DNA of 64,000 bases from Mesorhizobium tamadayense (GCF_003863365.1 NZ_RQXT01000017.1:53909-117908); one strand, 5' to 3'; numbered from the stretch's first letter, positions 33,539 through 43,384 are shown. The notes: generated from the letters alone by a model not told the origin. Program-made: numbers and translations.

Positions 33539-34482
33539 TGGGTGCGAAGAAGAATGGCAGCGTCGACATCTGCATCTGCACCTTCCGCAGGCCGGAGCTT
33601 GCTGACACGCTGCGCTCCATCGCCGCACTGGAGAAGCCTGCAGGTTTCGAGATCGGCATCGTCGTTGCCGACAATGACGACGAGCCGAGCGCGCAGCCGC
33701 TGGTGAAGGCGCTGGCGCAGGAATTGAAGCTGCCGATCCGCTACCGCCACGCGCCGGCGCGCAACATCTCGATCGCCCGCAACGCCTGCCTCGATGCCAG
33801 CGTATCGGACATCGTCGCCTTCATCGACGACGACGAGACGGCTTCGCCGGGCTGGCTCGTGGAGCTCATCGCGACCGCGCAGGCGACCGGCGCGACGGTG
33901 GTGCTCGGGCCCGTTCGCGCGACATATCGCCAGGATGCGCCGGACTGGATGCGCAAGGGCGACTTCCACTCCACCTTGCCTGTCTGGGTGCGCGGCGAGA
34001 TCCGCACCGGCTATACCTGCAACGTCCTGCTCAGGATGACCGAGCAGAGCCTGCGCAACCGGCGCTTTAGCCTGGCGCGCGGCCAGACCGGCGGCGAGGA
34101 CACGGAATTCTTTGACAACATGGTCAAGACCGGCGGTCGTATCGCCTTTGCCCCGCAGGCCTTCGTCGACGAGGTGGTGCCGCGCGCCAGGGCCGCCTTC
34201 GACTGGCTGCGCCGCCGCCGCTTCCGCTTCGGGCAGACGCATGGCCACCTCATCGGGCGCGACACCGGCGGCGTGCGCCGTGCCGGCCAGGTCGGCCTCG
34301 CTTGCGCCAAGGCGGCCTATTGCTTCGGCATGGCGCTTTTGACGGCGGTCAGCCCGGTGCGGCGGAACCGCAGCGTGCTGCGCGGCATTATGCATGTCGG
34401 CGTCGTCAGCGGTCTGGTCGGTGTCCGCGAAATCCGCCAGTACGGCCTCACACCGCAGGAAGGGGACAAGCGTGCAGCCTGA
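33538..34482 (+). CDS. exoM: family 2 glycosyltransferase, ExoM-like
   Basis: A 314-residue GT2 enzyme with VDICICTFRRPELADTL, the nucleotide site VVADNDDEPSAQP and the DxD motif VAFIDDDETA. RGQTGGEDTEFF corresponds to the catalytic-base region. ExoM adds a beta-1,4 glucose to the growing lipid-linked repeat. The start overlaps the exoA stop (TAATG) and the stop lies inside the beginning of exoO, so the three are translationally coupled. Confidence 0.9.
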   Translation: MGAKKNGSVDICICTFRRPELADTLRSIAALEKPAGFEIGIVVADNDDEPSAQPLVKALAQELKLPIRYRHAPARNISIARNACLDASVSDIVAFIDDDETASPGWLVELIATAQATGATVVLGPVRATYRQDAPDWMRKGDFHSTLPVWVRGEIRTGYTCNVLLRMTEQSLRNRRFSLARGQTGGEDTEFFDNMVKTGGRIAFAPQAFVDEVVPRARAAFDWLRRRRFRFGQTHGHLIGRDTGGVRRAGQVGLACAKAAYCFGMALLTAVSPVRRNRSVLRGIMHVGVVSGLVGVREIRQYGLTPQEGDKRAA

Positions 34483-35422
34483 CGTGAGCTTCGTCATCGC
34501 CGCTTATAACGCCGAAGCGACCCTCGACCGGGCGATCGCCAGCGCGATGGCGCAGCGCGATGTCACGATCGAGGTCATCGTCGTCGACGACCGGTCTAGC
34601 GACGCCACGCTCGATGTCGCGCGCGCCTATCCCGAGGACATCGTGAAGGTGGTCGCGCTTCCCGCCAACCAGGGCCCCGGCGGCGCCAGGAATGCCGGGC
34701 TCGACCAGGCCGGCGGCCGCTGGGTGGCCGTGCTCGATTCCGACGATGCCGTCCTGCCCGGCAGGCTGGCGGCCATGATCGCGCGGGCGGAAATGGCGGG
34801 TGCCGAGATCGCGGTCGATAATGTCCAGGTCGTTCGCGAGGACGGCACGCCCGAAGACATCATGTTCCCGACCGCCTATCTCGAAGAGCTCGGCGAAATC
34901 TCGCTTGCCGACTACATCGCCGGCAACGTGGTCTTCGAGTCGCGCTTCAACCTCGGTTATCTGAAGCCGATCTTCCAGCGTCGTTTCCTCGATGAGAACC
35001 GGCTTCGCTACGATGAGGATCTGCGCATCGGCGAAGACTACATTCTTCTGGCGAGCGCGCTGGCCAAAGGCGGCCGCTGCGTGGTCGAGCCGGCCACCGG
35101 CTATGTCTACCACATCCGCACGGGTTCGATCTCGCGGGTGCTCGAATTGCACCATGTCGAGGCAATGGCCAAAGCCGATGCCGCCTTCGCCGCCGCGCAC
35201 ATCATGGACGATAACGCCAAAACGGCTTTCGCAAGGCGCGGCCGCAGCCTGCGCAGGGCGGCCTCGTTCCTGTCATTGGTTCAGCACATCAAGGCGCGTG
35301 CGCCGCTCAAGGCGATACTCACGGCGCTCAGCGATCCGGCCGCGGTCAGGCACATGGGCATGCCGATCGCGGTTCGGCTGAGAAGGGTTGCGGCGCAATT
35401 TGCCGTGGGGACGGGGAGGTGA
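34472..35422 (+). CDS. exoO: family 2 glycosyltransferase, ExoO-like
   Basis: A 316-residue GT2 enzyme: VSFVIAAYNAEATLDRAI, VIVVDDRSSDAT, DxD in VAVLDSDDAVL, and RIGEDYILLASAL. ExoO adds the beta-1,6 glucose that starts the succinoglycan side chain. The start is GTG 34472, supported by AGGAAGGGG (34458-34466) at good spacing and an 11-base overlap with exoM. It resembles the exoU product at 21390, as expected for these two related transferases. Confidence 0.88.
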   Translation: MQPDVSFVIAAYNAEATLDRAIASAMAQRDVTIEVIVVDDRSSDATLDVARAYPEDIVKVVALPANQGPGGARNAGLDQAGGRWVAVLDSDDAVLPGRLAAMIARAEMAGAEIAVDNVQVVREDGTPEDIMFPTAYLEELGEISLADYIAGNVVFESRFNLGYLKPIFQRRFLDENRLRYDEDLRIGEDYILLASALAKGGRCVVEPATGYVYHIRTGSISRVLELHHVEAMAKADAAFAAAHIMDDNAKTAFARRGRSLRRAASFLSLVQHIKARAPLKAILTALSDPAAVRHMGMPIAVRLRRVAAQFAVGTGR

Positions 35423-35497
35423 AGCATGCGGGCGCAATGGAATGCATTTTCATAGCCGGCGATAGGTAAAAATCGATCTCCTCAGAAGGAATAAGCG

Positions 35498-36394
35498 ATG
35501 CAGAAAGTTAGGAAGGCAGTCATACCGGTGGCGGGGCTCGGAACGCGGTTCCTGCCGGCGACCAAGTCGATGCCGAAGGAAATGCTGCCCGTCGTCGACA
35601 AGCCTGTCGTGCAATATGCCGTGGACGAGGCGTTCGAGGCGGGGATCGAGCACATCGTCTTCGTCACCGGCCGCAACAAGGCGGTCATCGAAGACTATTT
35701 CGACCTGCATCCTGAACTAATCGGGACCCTCGAGCAGACCGGCAAGAAGGCGCAGCTCCAATCGCTGGAAAGCCTGCTGCCCGTGGCAGGCGCCACCTCC
35801 TTCATCCGCCAGCAGTCGCCGCAGGGCCTCGGCCATGCGGTATGGTGCGCGCGCGACGTGATCGGCAACGAGCCCTTCGCGCTGCTGCTCCCCGACATGG
35901 TGTCCTTCGGCGCGCGCGGCTGCCTGGCCGAAACCGTCGACCTGTATCAGCGGACCGGCGGCAACGTCATCGCCGTCGAGCGCTGCGATCCTTCGGAAAC
36001 CGGCAAATACGGCATCGTCGGCCGCGGCGCCGAGGTGGCCTCCGGCTTCGAGGTGACCGCCATGGTGGAGAAGCCGGCCCCCGCCAACGCGCCGTCGAAT
36101 TTCTACATCAACGGCCGCTATGTCCTGCAACCGGAGATCTTCGCGCTGCTCGGCAACCAGCAGCGCGGCGCCGGCAACGAGATTCAGCTTACCGACGCCA
36201 TGGTTCGCCTGGCCGAGAGCCAGTCGTTCTATGCCCAGCCCTTCAACGGCCGCATGTTCGATTGCGGCTCCAAGGAGGGCTTCATCGAGGCCACCATCGC
36301 CTTTGCTCTGGCGCGCGACGACATGAAAGGACCTGTCTTCGAGATGCTGCAGCAATTCGTCCGGTCGCATGAGCGCCGGGAAGTAGCCGCATAA
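35498..36394 (+). CDS. exoN: UTP-glucose-1-phosphate uridylyltransferase
   Basis: A 298-residue GalU/ExoN enzyme making UDP-glucose from UTP and glucose-1-phosphate, the donor for most EPS sugars and the substrate of Ugd. The nucleotide-binding signature [20 protein letters not shown] and the sugar-binding Lys region [20 protein letters not shown] are intact. AGAAGGA stands just upstream of ATG 35498. The gap of 75 bases from exoO and 167 bases to exoP suggests it may also have its own promoter. Confidence 0.93.
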   Translation: MQKVRKAVIPVAGLGTRFLPATKSMPKEMLPVVDKPVVQYAVDEAFEAGIEHIVFVTGRNKAVIEDYFDLHPELIGTLEQTGKKAQLQSLESLLPVAGATSFIRQQSPQGLGHAVWCARDVIGNEPFALLLPDMVSFGARGCLAETVDLYQRTGGNVIAVERCDPSETGKYGIVGRGAEVASGFEVTAMVEKPAPANAPSNFYINGRYVLQPEIFALLGNQQRGAGNEIQLTDAMVRLAESQSFYAQPFNGRMFDCGSKEGFIEATIAFALARDDMKGPVFEMLQQFVRSHERREVAA

Positions 36395-36447
36395 TGCCCA
36401 TTTTTTGGGTGCATATGCGAAATCGCGATGGCGCGACAGCCGCGCAA

Positions 36448-36472
36448 GCGCTTGGCCTTCCTGGCCAGGCGC
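36448..36472. terminator. hairpin between exoN and exoP
   Basis: GCGCTTGGCC (36448-36457) and GGCCAGGCGC (36463-36472) form a 10-base stem with one G-T pair and a 5-base loop. It may end or weaken read-through from exoN into exoP. Confidence 0.35.
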
Positions 36473-36561
36473 CCCATGGCACGGATGTTGCGTGGTCTTT
36501 TCTGGTAACGACGCCACTCTTCGAAGGCCGGTAGCGCCTGCAACCTGGAATTGGACCGAAG

Positions 36562-38943
36562 ATGAATTATGCCAACTTTCCTCTCGACAAGAGGATGCCA
36601 TTGCCCAGCACCGAACCGGAAAAGGGTGAAGACTTCATCGACGTCGAGCGTCTGCTTGGCATGGCGGCCCGGCAGGCCAAGGTGGTGGCGGTCTGCGCCG
36701 TCATCGGCCTGTTCCTCGGTGTGATCTATCTCCAGACGACGCCCAAGCAATACACCTCCATTGCGAGCGTGCTGATCGACGAGGGCCTGAACAAGGTCGT
36801 GGACGACATCTCGGCGGTCAGCGCTACGCAGCAGACGGACGCGACAATCCTCAGTCAGATCGAAATTCTCAGCTCCGCGCGACTGGCGTCGGAGGTGGTC
36901 GACAAGCTGAAGCTCGATCAGAACCAGGAATTCATGAACCCGCCGCAGTCGGCTTTGGCCAAGGGTATCGGGTTCCTGCGCGGCGTCGTCGCCTATTTCC
37001 GCGGCAACACGGCCAACGAACTCCCCGGGATCGAGAATGTGGATGCCGCAACGCGCGAAGCCATGATGAAGGCCGCGACCCATGACTATGCGGTCCTCGT
37101 TCTGCAGACCGGATTGATGGCGGATCGCAACGGCCGCAGCAACGTCATTACGTTGGGCTATCAGTCGACGAATCCGGCCCTCGCCACCGCCATCACCAGG
37201 GCCTATTCCGAGGCCTACCTCGCGGATCAGCTCAATGCCAGCTTCGACGCCACCGAGCGCGCGGCTGTCTGGCTGCAGGGCAGGCTGACCGAACTGCGCC
37301 AAAGCTCGCAGGCTGCCGCCATGGAAGTCGAGAAATTCCGGGCCGAGCACGGGCTGTCCTCAAACAGCGACGGCCAGTTGATCAGCGGCAAGCAGCTGTC
37401 CGACCTCAACGCCCAGCTCATCATCGCGCAGGCCGATACGGCGCGCGCCAGCGCCCGCTATCAGCAGTACAAGGCGATCGTCGACAGCGGCTCCGAGAAT
37501 GCTTTCAACGATTCGGCGATTGCATCCGATCAGCCGAGCAGCTCGGTCATCATCGGGCTCAAGACCCGTTATCTCGCCGTCTCCAAGCGGCTGCAGGATG
37601 TCGAGGCGAATTTCGGCAAGGACCACCCCCAGGCGCTGGCGCTCGCCAGGGAAAAGGCCGATGTGTCGGCGCAGATCTTCGGGCAGTTGAAGCAGATCAC
37701 CGAAAGCTATCGCAACGACTTCCAAGTGGCGCAGGCGCGCGAGGTCGAGCTCAGGCAGAAGATCGCGACCGCTGCCGGCCAGAACTCGGTCGACAACGAG
37801 TCGCAGGTGAGGCTGAGGGAACTGGATCAGCAGGCGCAGGCACTGTCCACGCTCTACCAGACCTTCCTCAGCCGCTATCAGGAAGCCTCGCAGCAGCAAT
37901 CCTTCCCTGTCGGCAAGGTGCGCATCATCTCGGATGCGAACATGCCCCTTGCCGCGTCAAGCCCCCGCACCGTCAGGGTGCTGGCGCTCTCGCTTCTGCT
38001 TGGCCTCATGCTCGGCGCCGGTTTCGGAGGCATGAACGAATTCAACGAGCGCTTCTTCCGGACGGGCGAGGACGTTCGCGACCGCGTCGGGCTGAAGTTC
38101 CTCGGCTATCTGCCGACGATCGGCGGCGGCAGGGCCAAGGAGGCGAAGGCGGACGACCTGCCGGCCGACGGCAAGGTCACCAGCCTGTCGGCCGCCGAGA
38201 AACGGGCGCGCATGCGGGTGAGCCTCGATGCGCCGGCCTCGATGTTTGCCGAGACGCTTCGCAATGCCAAGATCGCTTTCGACGTGGTGATGGAAGACAA
38301 GGGCAGCCGGGTGATCGGCGTCATCTCGGTCCTGCCCGGCGAAGGCAAGTCGACGGTTGCGGCAAACCTCGCGGGCCTGCTCGCCGCCAACGGCGCCAAG
38401 ACGTTGCTGATCGATGCCGACCTGCGCAATCCCGGCCTCAGCCGCAGCCTCGGCATGGAGTCCGAGCACGGGCTGATGGAAGCCGTGGTCAACGGGCAGA
38501 CCTGGCAGTCGGTCGGCAAGGTCGACCGCCAGACCAAGCTGGCTATCATCCCCGCCGTGCTGCGCGGCCAGTTCTCGCACACCAGCGAGCTTCTGGGCTC
38601 GGCCGGCATGCGCCGCTTCATCGAGAACGCCAAGGAGACCTTCGAATACATCATCGTCGACCTGCCGCCGCTCGGCCCGGTGGTCGACGCCAAGGCCTTC
38701 GCGCCGCTGGTCGACGGCTTCGTGCTCGTCACCGAATGGGGACGCACGCCGCGCGCCATGGTGCGCTCGATGCTGGAACAGGAGCCCTACATCGCCGAAA
38801 AGATCACCGGCGCGGTGCTCAACAAGGTCGAGCTGAAGAAGCTGGCGAAATACGGCTCGCTTGGCGGCTCGGAAAAGTTCTTCGACCGCTATTCGAGCTA
38901 CTATCTGGACAAGTCGGAATCGCGCGCCAAGCAGGCCGCCTGA
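36562..38943 (+). CDS. exoP: EPS chain-length regulator with tyrosine autokinase domain, ExoP-like
   Basis: A 793-residue Wzc/ExoP-type protein. The N-terminal Wzz domain has a first transmembrane helix near residues 36-56, a long periplasmic region with coiled coil (about 230-460), and a second helix near 470-490 preceded by the Pro-rich ANMPLAASSPRTVR. The cytoplasmic BY-kinase has Walker A LPGEGKST (about 592-599), Walker A' LLIDADLRNPG, and Walker B IIVDLPPLGPVVD. The C-terminus has Tyr residues (YGSLGG, RYSSYYLD) for autophosphorylation. It controls polymerisation and export. Confidence 0.93.
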   Translation: MNYANFPLDKRMPLPSTEPEKGEDFIDVERLLGMAARQAKVVAVCAVIGLFLGVIYLQTTPKQYTSIASVLIDEGLNKVVDDISAVSATQQTDATILSQIEILSSARLASEVVDKLKLDQNQEFMNPPQSALAKGIGFLRGVVAYFRGNTANELPGIENVDAATREAMMKAATHDYAVLVLQTGLMADRNGRSNVITLGYQSTNPALATAITRAYSEAYLADQLNASFDATERAAVWLQGRLTELRQSSQAAAMEVEKFRAEHGLSSNSDGQLISGKQLSDLNAQLIIAQADTARASARYQQYKAIVDSGSENAFNDSAIASDQPSSSVIIGLKTRYLAVSKRLQDVEANFGKDHPQALALAREKADVSAQIFGQLKQITESYRNDFQVAQAREVELRQKIATAAGQNSVDNESQVRLRELDQQAQALSTLYQTFLSRYQEASQQQSFPVGKVRIISDANMPLAASSPRTVRVLALSLLLGLMLGAGFGGMNEFNERFFRTGEDVRDRVGLKFLGYLPTIGGGRAKEAKADDLPADGKVTSLSAAEKRARMRVSLDAPASMFAETLRNAKIAFDVVMEDKGSRVIGVISVLPGEGKSTVAANLAGLLAANGAKTLLIDADLRNPGLSRSLGMESEHGLMEAVVNGQTWQSVGKVDRQTKLAIIPAVLRGQFSHTSELLGSAGMRRFIENAKETFEYIIVDLPPLGPVVDAKAFAPLVDGFVLVTEWGRTPRAMVRSMLEQEPYIAEKITGAVLNKVELKKLAKYGSLGGSEKFFDRYSSYYLDKSESRAKQAA

Positions 38944-39126
38944 AGCAATTGACGTTTGGTTGGCCGAAAGGTCCTGCCTTCGTCATCCTCGGCTCAAAGC
39001 CCAAGGATGCCGAAGTCGGTAAGGCGTGGGGCAATCTCCAGGGCTTGCAATAGTCCGCTCAAGCAGACGATGAATGTTGCCTGTCGGCAAGCCTTCGACC
39101 CCTGCCAAATCCTTTGCGCAGCGCTG

Positions 39127-39900
39127 CTAGTCGTCCCCGGTCGACAGCAGCCGTCCATATTTGCCGACGATCCTGAGGGCGGTCAGCCGGCCGCTCTGGA
39201 AAGCGCCCGTGTCGATGCCGAGCCGGCGCCCGTCGAGCGTTGGGACGTCCACGATCGTATGTCCATGCACGACCCAGTGGTCGAGGCGATGCGCCGCCGC
39301 GAGGAAATCGGATCGGATGTTGAGCAGGTCGGCCTCGTCCTGCTCCTCGAGCGCGATCCCGGGCCGGATGCCGGCATGCACGAACACGAATCGCTCCGAG
39401 CAGACCATCACCGGCAGCGTCCTAAGGAAGCCGATATGGCCGGCAGGAATCGCCTCGCGGATACTTTCGTCGACCTCTTCACTCGAAGCGTAGAGATTGG
39501 CGAGATGCGCCGGATCGATGCCGTACGAATAGAGGGTCTCCCGCCCCCCGACCGCGAGCCATGGCTCGCGCGACAGGGAGCCGTCGAGATAGTTGAGCAT
39601 CGCCACTTCGTGGTTCCCGGCCAGGCAGACGCGCAGGAAGCCTTTTGGCGGCGGCGCCATCAGGTGCTCGACCACGCGCCGCGAATTGGGCCCGCGGTCG
39701 ATGTAGTCGCCGAGCATGATGATGATCTTGCGGCCGCGGAACTGCCGCGCGTCGAGCAGGATCTTCTGTTCCAGCGCGCGCAACGCGTCATAGCAGCCAT
39801 GCACGTCCCCGATCGCGTAAACCACCGTGTCGCGCATATCCATCACCAGCCGTTCGCGCGGCAACTGGCGGGGTCGTCTTGATCGCTGGAACAGGCTCAC
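39127..39900 (-). CDS. serine/threonine-type metallophosphoesterase
   Basis: A PPP-family phosphatase with the complete metal-site signature GDVHG (in VVYAIGDVHGCYDAL), GDYIDRGPNS and GNHE (LAGNHEVAML), plus downstream HAGIRPG and HGHT His residues. It probably dephosphorylates proteins, or possibly diadenosine polyphosphates. The start is uncertain: GTG 39900 is given, with ATG 39843 and a TTG at 39951 as alternatives. It follows exoP convergently, and a functional link to the ExoP tyrosine kinase is tempting but unsupported. Confidence 0.8.
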   Translation of the reverse strand: MSLFQRSRRPRQLPRERLVMDMRDTVVYAIGDVHGCYDALRALEQKILLDARQFRGRKIIIMLGDYIDRGPNSRRVVEHLMAPPPKGFLRVCLAGNHEVAMLNYLDGSLSREPWLAVGGRETLYSYGIDPAHLANLYASSEEVDESIREAIPAGHIGFLRTLPVMVCSERFVFVHAGIRPGIALEEQDEADLLNIRSDFLAAAHRLDHWVVHGHTIVDVPTLDGRRLGIDTGAFQSGRLTALRIVGKYGRLLSTGDD

Positions 39901-40007
39901 GGATTGAGGCTCGGTACTCAAACTAGGATCATGCCACGGAGCGTGGACCAAGCCTCGATATCATGCCGAATGCAAACAATTCCACACCGGAAACCCGGCG
40001 CTGCTTA

Positions 40008-40112
40008 ATGCATGTCGCCCAAAAGTGCGCAGCGGTTTTGGGGGAACGACATGCATCAATAACAAGACCCTAAAACGCGCCGCCTGAATCTGTTTCAGCG
40101 CGACGCGCTTAG
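40008..40112. repeat. two-module intergenic repeat (ATGCATGTCG family), copy 2
   Basis: Module 2 (40008-40056), bounded by ATGCATGTCG and CGACATGCAT, comes first and is inverted relative to copy 1. Module 1 (about 40074-40110) with CCTGAATCTGTTTCAG follows. The end of module 1 supplies the stop codon of the acyltransferase gene (40109-40111). Confidence 0.65.
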
Positions 40113-41188
40113 GCGGCTTTCAGCCGGTAGCGGAAGAGCGTGTGGTCGAGCAGCAGGCGGATGCGCGGCTCGGCCTCGGCCGCCACCAGCCAGCTTGCCG
40201 CGATCATGGCCGCGCCGACGATCGGAATCGAGACGAGGTAGGGCACGCCGGCTCGGATCAGGACGCCGAGCATCGCCGCGCCGACGACATCGTGGATGAG
40301 GTAGAGCGGATAGGTCATCAGTCCGATCCGGCGCCAGCCGCGCCAGGAAAGATCGAGCCGCAGCGACCAAGCCATCAGCGCCACCGCGGCAAGGAAGATG
40401 ATGATCGGCGGCGCGTAGGGCATCGCGGCTTCCACCTTGATGCTGTGCACATCGACCGAACTGGCGATCTGCAGCACGCCGCCGGCGAGGAACAGGGCCG
40501 AGAAGCCGAGGCGCGGGATGGTCACCGCCTTGAAGCGCATCAGCCACAAGAGCACGCCGACGGCGAAGAAGGCGCCGTGATGCACCAGGGTGAGCTGCAG
40601 CCAGCGCGTCTCCCCGAAGTCGGTCCAGCCGAAAGCGAAATAGAGGCACCAGAACAGCGTGCTGCCGAGGCCGATGATCATCGCGGCCCTCTCCATCAGA
40701 TCGAACCGGCCGAGCCGCAGCAGGATCCAGACGATGGCGTAGAAGGCGATCTCGATACCGAGCGTCCAGTAGACGCTGTCCACCCAAGGCTCGAAGGGCA
40801 CGAACAGTGCCGTGCGGGCAAGCCGCACCACCGCGTCCGTCGGCCAGGAAAGGCCGACCATGAGCAGCACGATCGCCGAGATCGGCGCGCAGACCCAGAC
40901 CGCCGGCGCCAGCCGTCTGACGCGGGCCTCGAAGAACTTGAGCGGCGTTGAATTCTCGGCACTGAAGGCGATGACGAAGCCGCTGATGACGAAGAACACC
41001 TGCACACCGACCCAGCCGGAGCCGACAAACGCCATTTCGGGATGGGCTGGGATGCCGCCGGTCGAGCGCGCCGAGACGCCGTCGGGAAATGCCCATACCC
41101 AGAAGCCATAGTGATAGAACATCACCATGACGGCGGCCAGGAAACGCAATATGTCGACGCCGCCGAATGTCGTCTTGTGCTGAGCCAT
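40109..41188 (-). CDS. acyltransferase family 3 membrane protein
   Basis: A 359-residue integral membrane acyltransferase starting VDILRFLAAVMVMFYHYGFW, the family signature with the likely catalytic His, and continuing with about ten hydrophobic helices and VGVQVFFVISGFVIAFSAEN. It probably attaches an acyl group to EPS or another surface glycan. ATG 41188 is chosen over a weak upstream TTG because similarity begins here. A CTGC-ATT-GCAC motif lies 48 bases upstream, tying its expression to the EPS set. It is a second acyltransferase besides the one at 9712. Confidence 0.82.
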   Translation of the reverse strand: MAQHKTTFGGVDILRFLAAVMVMFYHYGFWVWAFPDGVSARSTGGIPAHPEMAFVGSGWVGVQVFFVISGFVIAFSAENSTPLKFFEARVRRLAPAVWVCAPISAIVLLMVGLSWPTDAVVRLARTALFVPFEPWVDSVYWTLGIEIAFYAIVWILLRLGRFDLMERAAMIIGLGSTLFWCLYFAFGWTDFGETRWLQLTLVHHGAFFAVGVLLWLMRFKAVTIPRLGFSALFLAGGVLQIASSVDVHSIKVEAAMPYAPPIIIFLAAVALMAWSLRLDLSWRGWRRIGLMTYPLYLIHDVVGAAMLGVLIRAGVPYLVSIPIVGAAMIAASWLVAAEAEPRIRLLLDHTLFRYRLKAA

Positions 41189-41235
41189 GCCGTGCCTTCG
41201 GAATGACCCCCCAAGGCAAACTTTACGGGCTGTTG

Positions 41236-41246
41236 CTGCATTGCAC
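41236..41246 (+). promoter_or_regulatory. CTGC-N3-GCAC regulatory motif upstream of the second acyltransferase
   Basis: CTGC-ATT-GCAC in the context TGTTGCTGCATTGCACAACA, itself an inverted repeat (TGTTG/CAACA), 48 bases before the start codon. Confidence 0.5.
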
Positions 41247-41321
41247 AACAGCCGATTGCGGTGCGGGATGAATTCGTGAAAACGCCTGACGTTGCGATCC
41301 GCCCTCGACGCTGCGAGGCGG

Positions 41322-43229
41322 TTAGATCACGATGCCGCGTCCCTTGAGCGCCGCCGTGATTTCGTCGAGGATCGCGGGATCGTCGATGGTCGCCGGCATC
41401 GTCCATTCCTCCTTGTCGGCGATCTTCTGCATCGTGCCGCGAAGGATCTTGCCGGAGCGCGTCTTCGGCAGCCGCTTGATCGTCACCACCGTCTTGAAGG
41501 CAGCGACCGGGCCGATCCGTTCGCGCACCAGCCCCACCACTTCGCTTTCGATGGTGCCGGTGTCGCGCGACACACCCGCGTTGAGCACGACGAAGCCGAG
41601 CGGTACCTGGCCTTTCATCGCGTCGGCGATGCCGATCACGGCGCATTCGGCGACATCGGGATGCGCGGCCAGCACCTCCTCCATCGCGCCGGTCGAGAGA
41701 CGGTGCCCGGCGACGTTGATGATGTCGTCGGTGCGGGCCATGACATAGAGATAGCCGTCCTCGTCCATCATGCCGGCGTCGGCCGTCTTGTAGAAACCGG
41801 GGAACTCCTCGAGATAGGCTTGCCGGAAGCGGGCGTCGGCATTCCAGAGCGTCGGCAGGCAACCCGCCGGCAGCGGCAGTTTGACCACGACATTGCCGAG
41901 CATGCCGCGCGGCACCTCATGACCGGCATCGTCGAGAATTCGAATATCGTAGCCCGGCATCGGCACGCCGGGCGAGCCGTATTTCACCGGCAAAAGCCCG
42001 AGCCCGGCCGGGTTGATCGTCATCGGCGAGCCGGTCTCGGTCTGCCACCAATGGTCGATCACCGGACGGTTGAGCTTCTGCTCCGCCCATTTGATGGTCT
42101 CGGGGTCGGCGCGCTCGCCGGCAAGGAACAGCGTGCGGAATTTCGACAAATCGTATTTCGGCACGAACTCGCCGCGCGGGTCCTGCCCTTTGATGGCGCG
42201 GAAAGCGGTCGGCGCCATGAACAGCGCCACCACGCCGTGTTCCGAGATCACCCGCCAGTAGGTCCCGGCGTCCGGCGTGCCGATCGGCTTGCCTTCGAAA
42301 AGCACGCTGGTGCAGCCATGCAAGAGCGGCCCGTAGACGATGTAGGAATGGCCGACCACCCAGCCGACGTCCGAGGCCGCCCAGAACACTTCGCCCGGCT
42401 TGACGCCGAACTCGTTGTCCATCGTCCATGTCAGCGCGACCATATGGCCGCCATTGTCGCGCACGATGCCCTTCGGCTGCCCGGTCGTGCCGGAGGTGTA
42501 GATGATGTAGAGCGGGTCGGTGGCTAAAACCGGCACGCAGTCGACATTGGCGCCGGCTGCACGCTCGCGGGCGACCGCGTCGGCATAGTCGAAGTCGTAA
42601 TTGTCCTTCATCTCGCAGCGCAATTGCTCGCGTTGCAGGATAAGGCAGGCGTCAGGCTTGTGCCTCGACATCTCGATCGCCTTGTCGAGCAGTGGCTTGT
42701 AGGCGACCACGCGCCCGGGCTCCAGGCCGCAGGAGGCGGTGATGATCAGCTTCGGCCTGGCGTCGTCGATGCGGGTGGCGAGCTCGTGCGAGGCGAAGCC
42801 GCCGAAGACGACCGAATGCACGGCGCCGATGCGGGCTGAGGCGAGCATGGCGATCGCCGCCTCCGCCACCATCGGCATGTAGATGATGACGCGGTCGCCC
42901 TTGGTAATGCCGCGGTTCTTGAGCACGGAGGCGAGCGCAACGACCTCGCGCTTCAACTCGGCATAGGTGAATTTGCGCACCGTGCCGGTGATCGCGCTGT
43001 CGTGGATCAGCGCCAGCTGGTCGGCGCGGCTGCCCGCCACATGGCGGTCGATGGCGTTGAAGCAGGTGTTGCAGGTGGCGCCGGTGAACCAGCGGCCGTA
43101 GACGCCGGCCGTCGGATCGAAGACGCTTTCGGCCGGCGTATACCAGTCGATCGCCTTGGCCGCCTCGGCCCAGAAACCTACGGGGTCGCGTTTCCAGCCC
43201 TCATAGACTTCGTGGTAGCGTGAGGCCAT
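41322..43229 (-). CDS. prpE: propionyl-CoA synthetase (acyl-CoA synthetase)
   Basis: A 635-residue AMP-forming acyl-CoA synthetase. The P-loop-like YTSGTTGQPKG, the aryl-acid and adenylate region WWQTETGSPMT, the hinge YLYVMARTDDIINVAGHR and the catalytic Lys in TRSGKILRG are all present. The N-terminus (YHEVYEGWKRDPVGFWAEAA) and AIDWYTPAES match PrpE-type enzymes rather than acetyl-CoA synthetase Acs, so propionate activation to propionyl-CoA is most likely. It is a single minus-strand gene, unrelated to the EPS and RiPP genes on either side as far as can be seen. Confidence 0.85.
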   Translation of the reverse strand: MASRYHEVYEGWKRDPVGFWAEAAKAIDWYTPAESVFDPTAGVYGRWFTGATCNTCFNAIDRHVAGSRADQLALIHDSAITGTVRKFTYAELKREVVALASVLKNRGITKGDRVIIYMPMVAEAAIAMLASARIGAVHSVVFGGFASHELATRIDDARPKLIITASCGLEPGRVVAYKPLLDKAIEMSRHKPDACLILQREQLRCEMKDNYDFDYADAVARERAAGANVDCVPVLATDPLYIIYTSGTTGQPKGIVRDNGGHMVALTWTMDNEFGVKPGEVFWAASDVGWVVGHSYIVYGPLLHGCTSVLFEGKPIGTPDAGTYWRVISEHGVVALFMAPTAFRAIKGQDPRGEFVPKYDLSKFRTLFLAGERADPETIKWAEQKLNRPVIDHWWQTETGSPMTINPAGLGLLPVKYGSPGVPMPGYDIRILDDAGHEVPRGMLGNVVVKLPLPAGCLPTLWNADARFRQAYLEEFPGFYKTADAGMMDEDGYLYVMARTDDIINVAGHRLSTGAMEEVLAAHPDVAECAVIGIADAMKGQVPLGFVVLNAGVSRDTGTIESEVVGLVRERIGPVAAFKTVVTIKRLPKTRSGKILRGTMQKIADKEEWTMPATIDDPAILDEITAALKGRGIVI

Positions 43230-43384
43230 CGTCTTTTCCTCCCCAGGAGCATTTGGTCGTCTGGCAATAGCCTAAGCCGCTTTTGCCGACCATGTCTTCC
43301 TGCATTTTGGTCGACGTGCGACAAACGAATCTAGCCGGCGCTTCGGCTGAATCGCCGTTCCGCCTGTCGCGGATTGAAGTCGGC

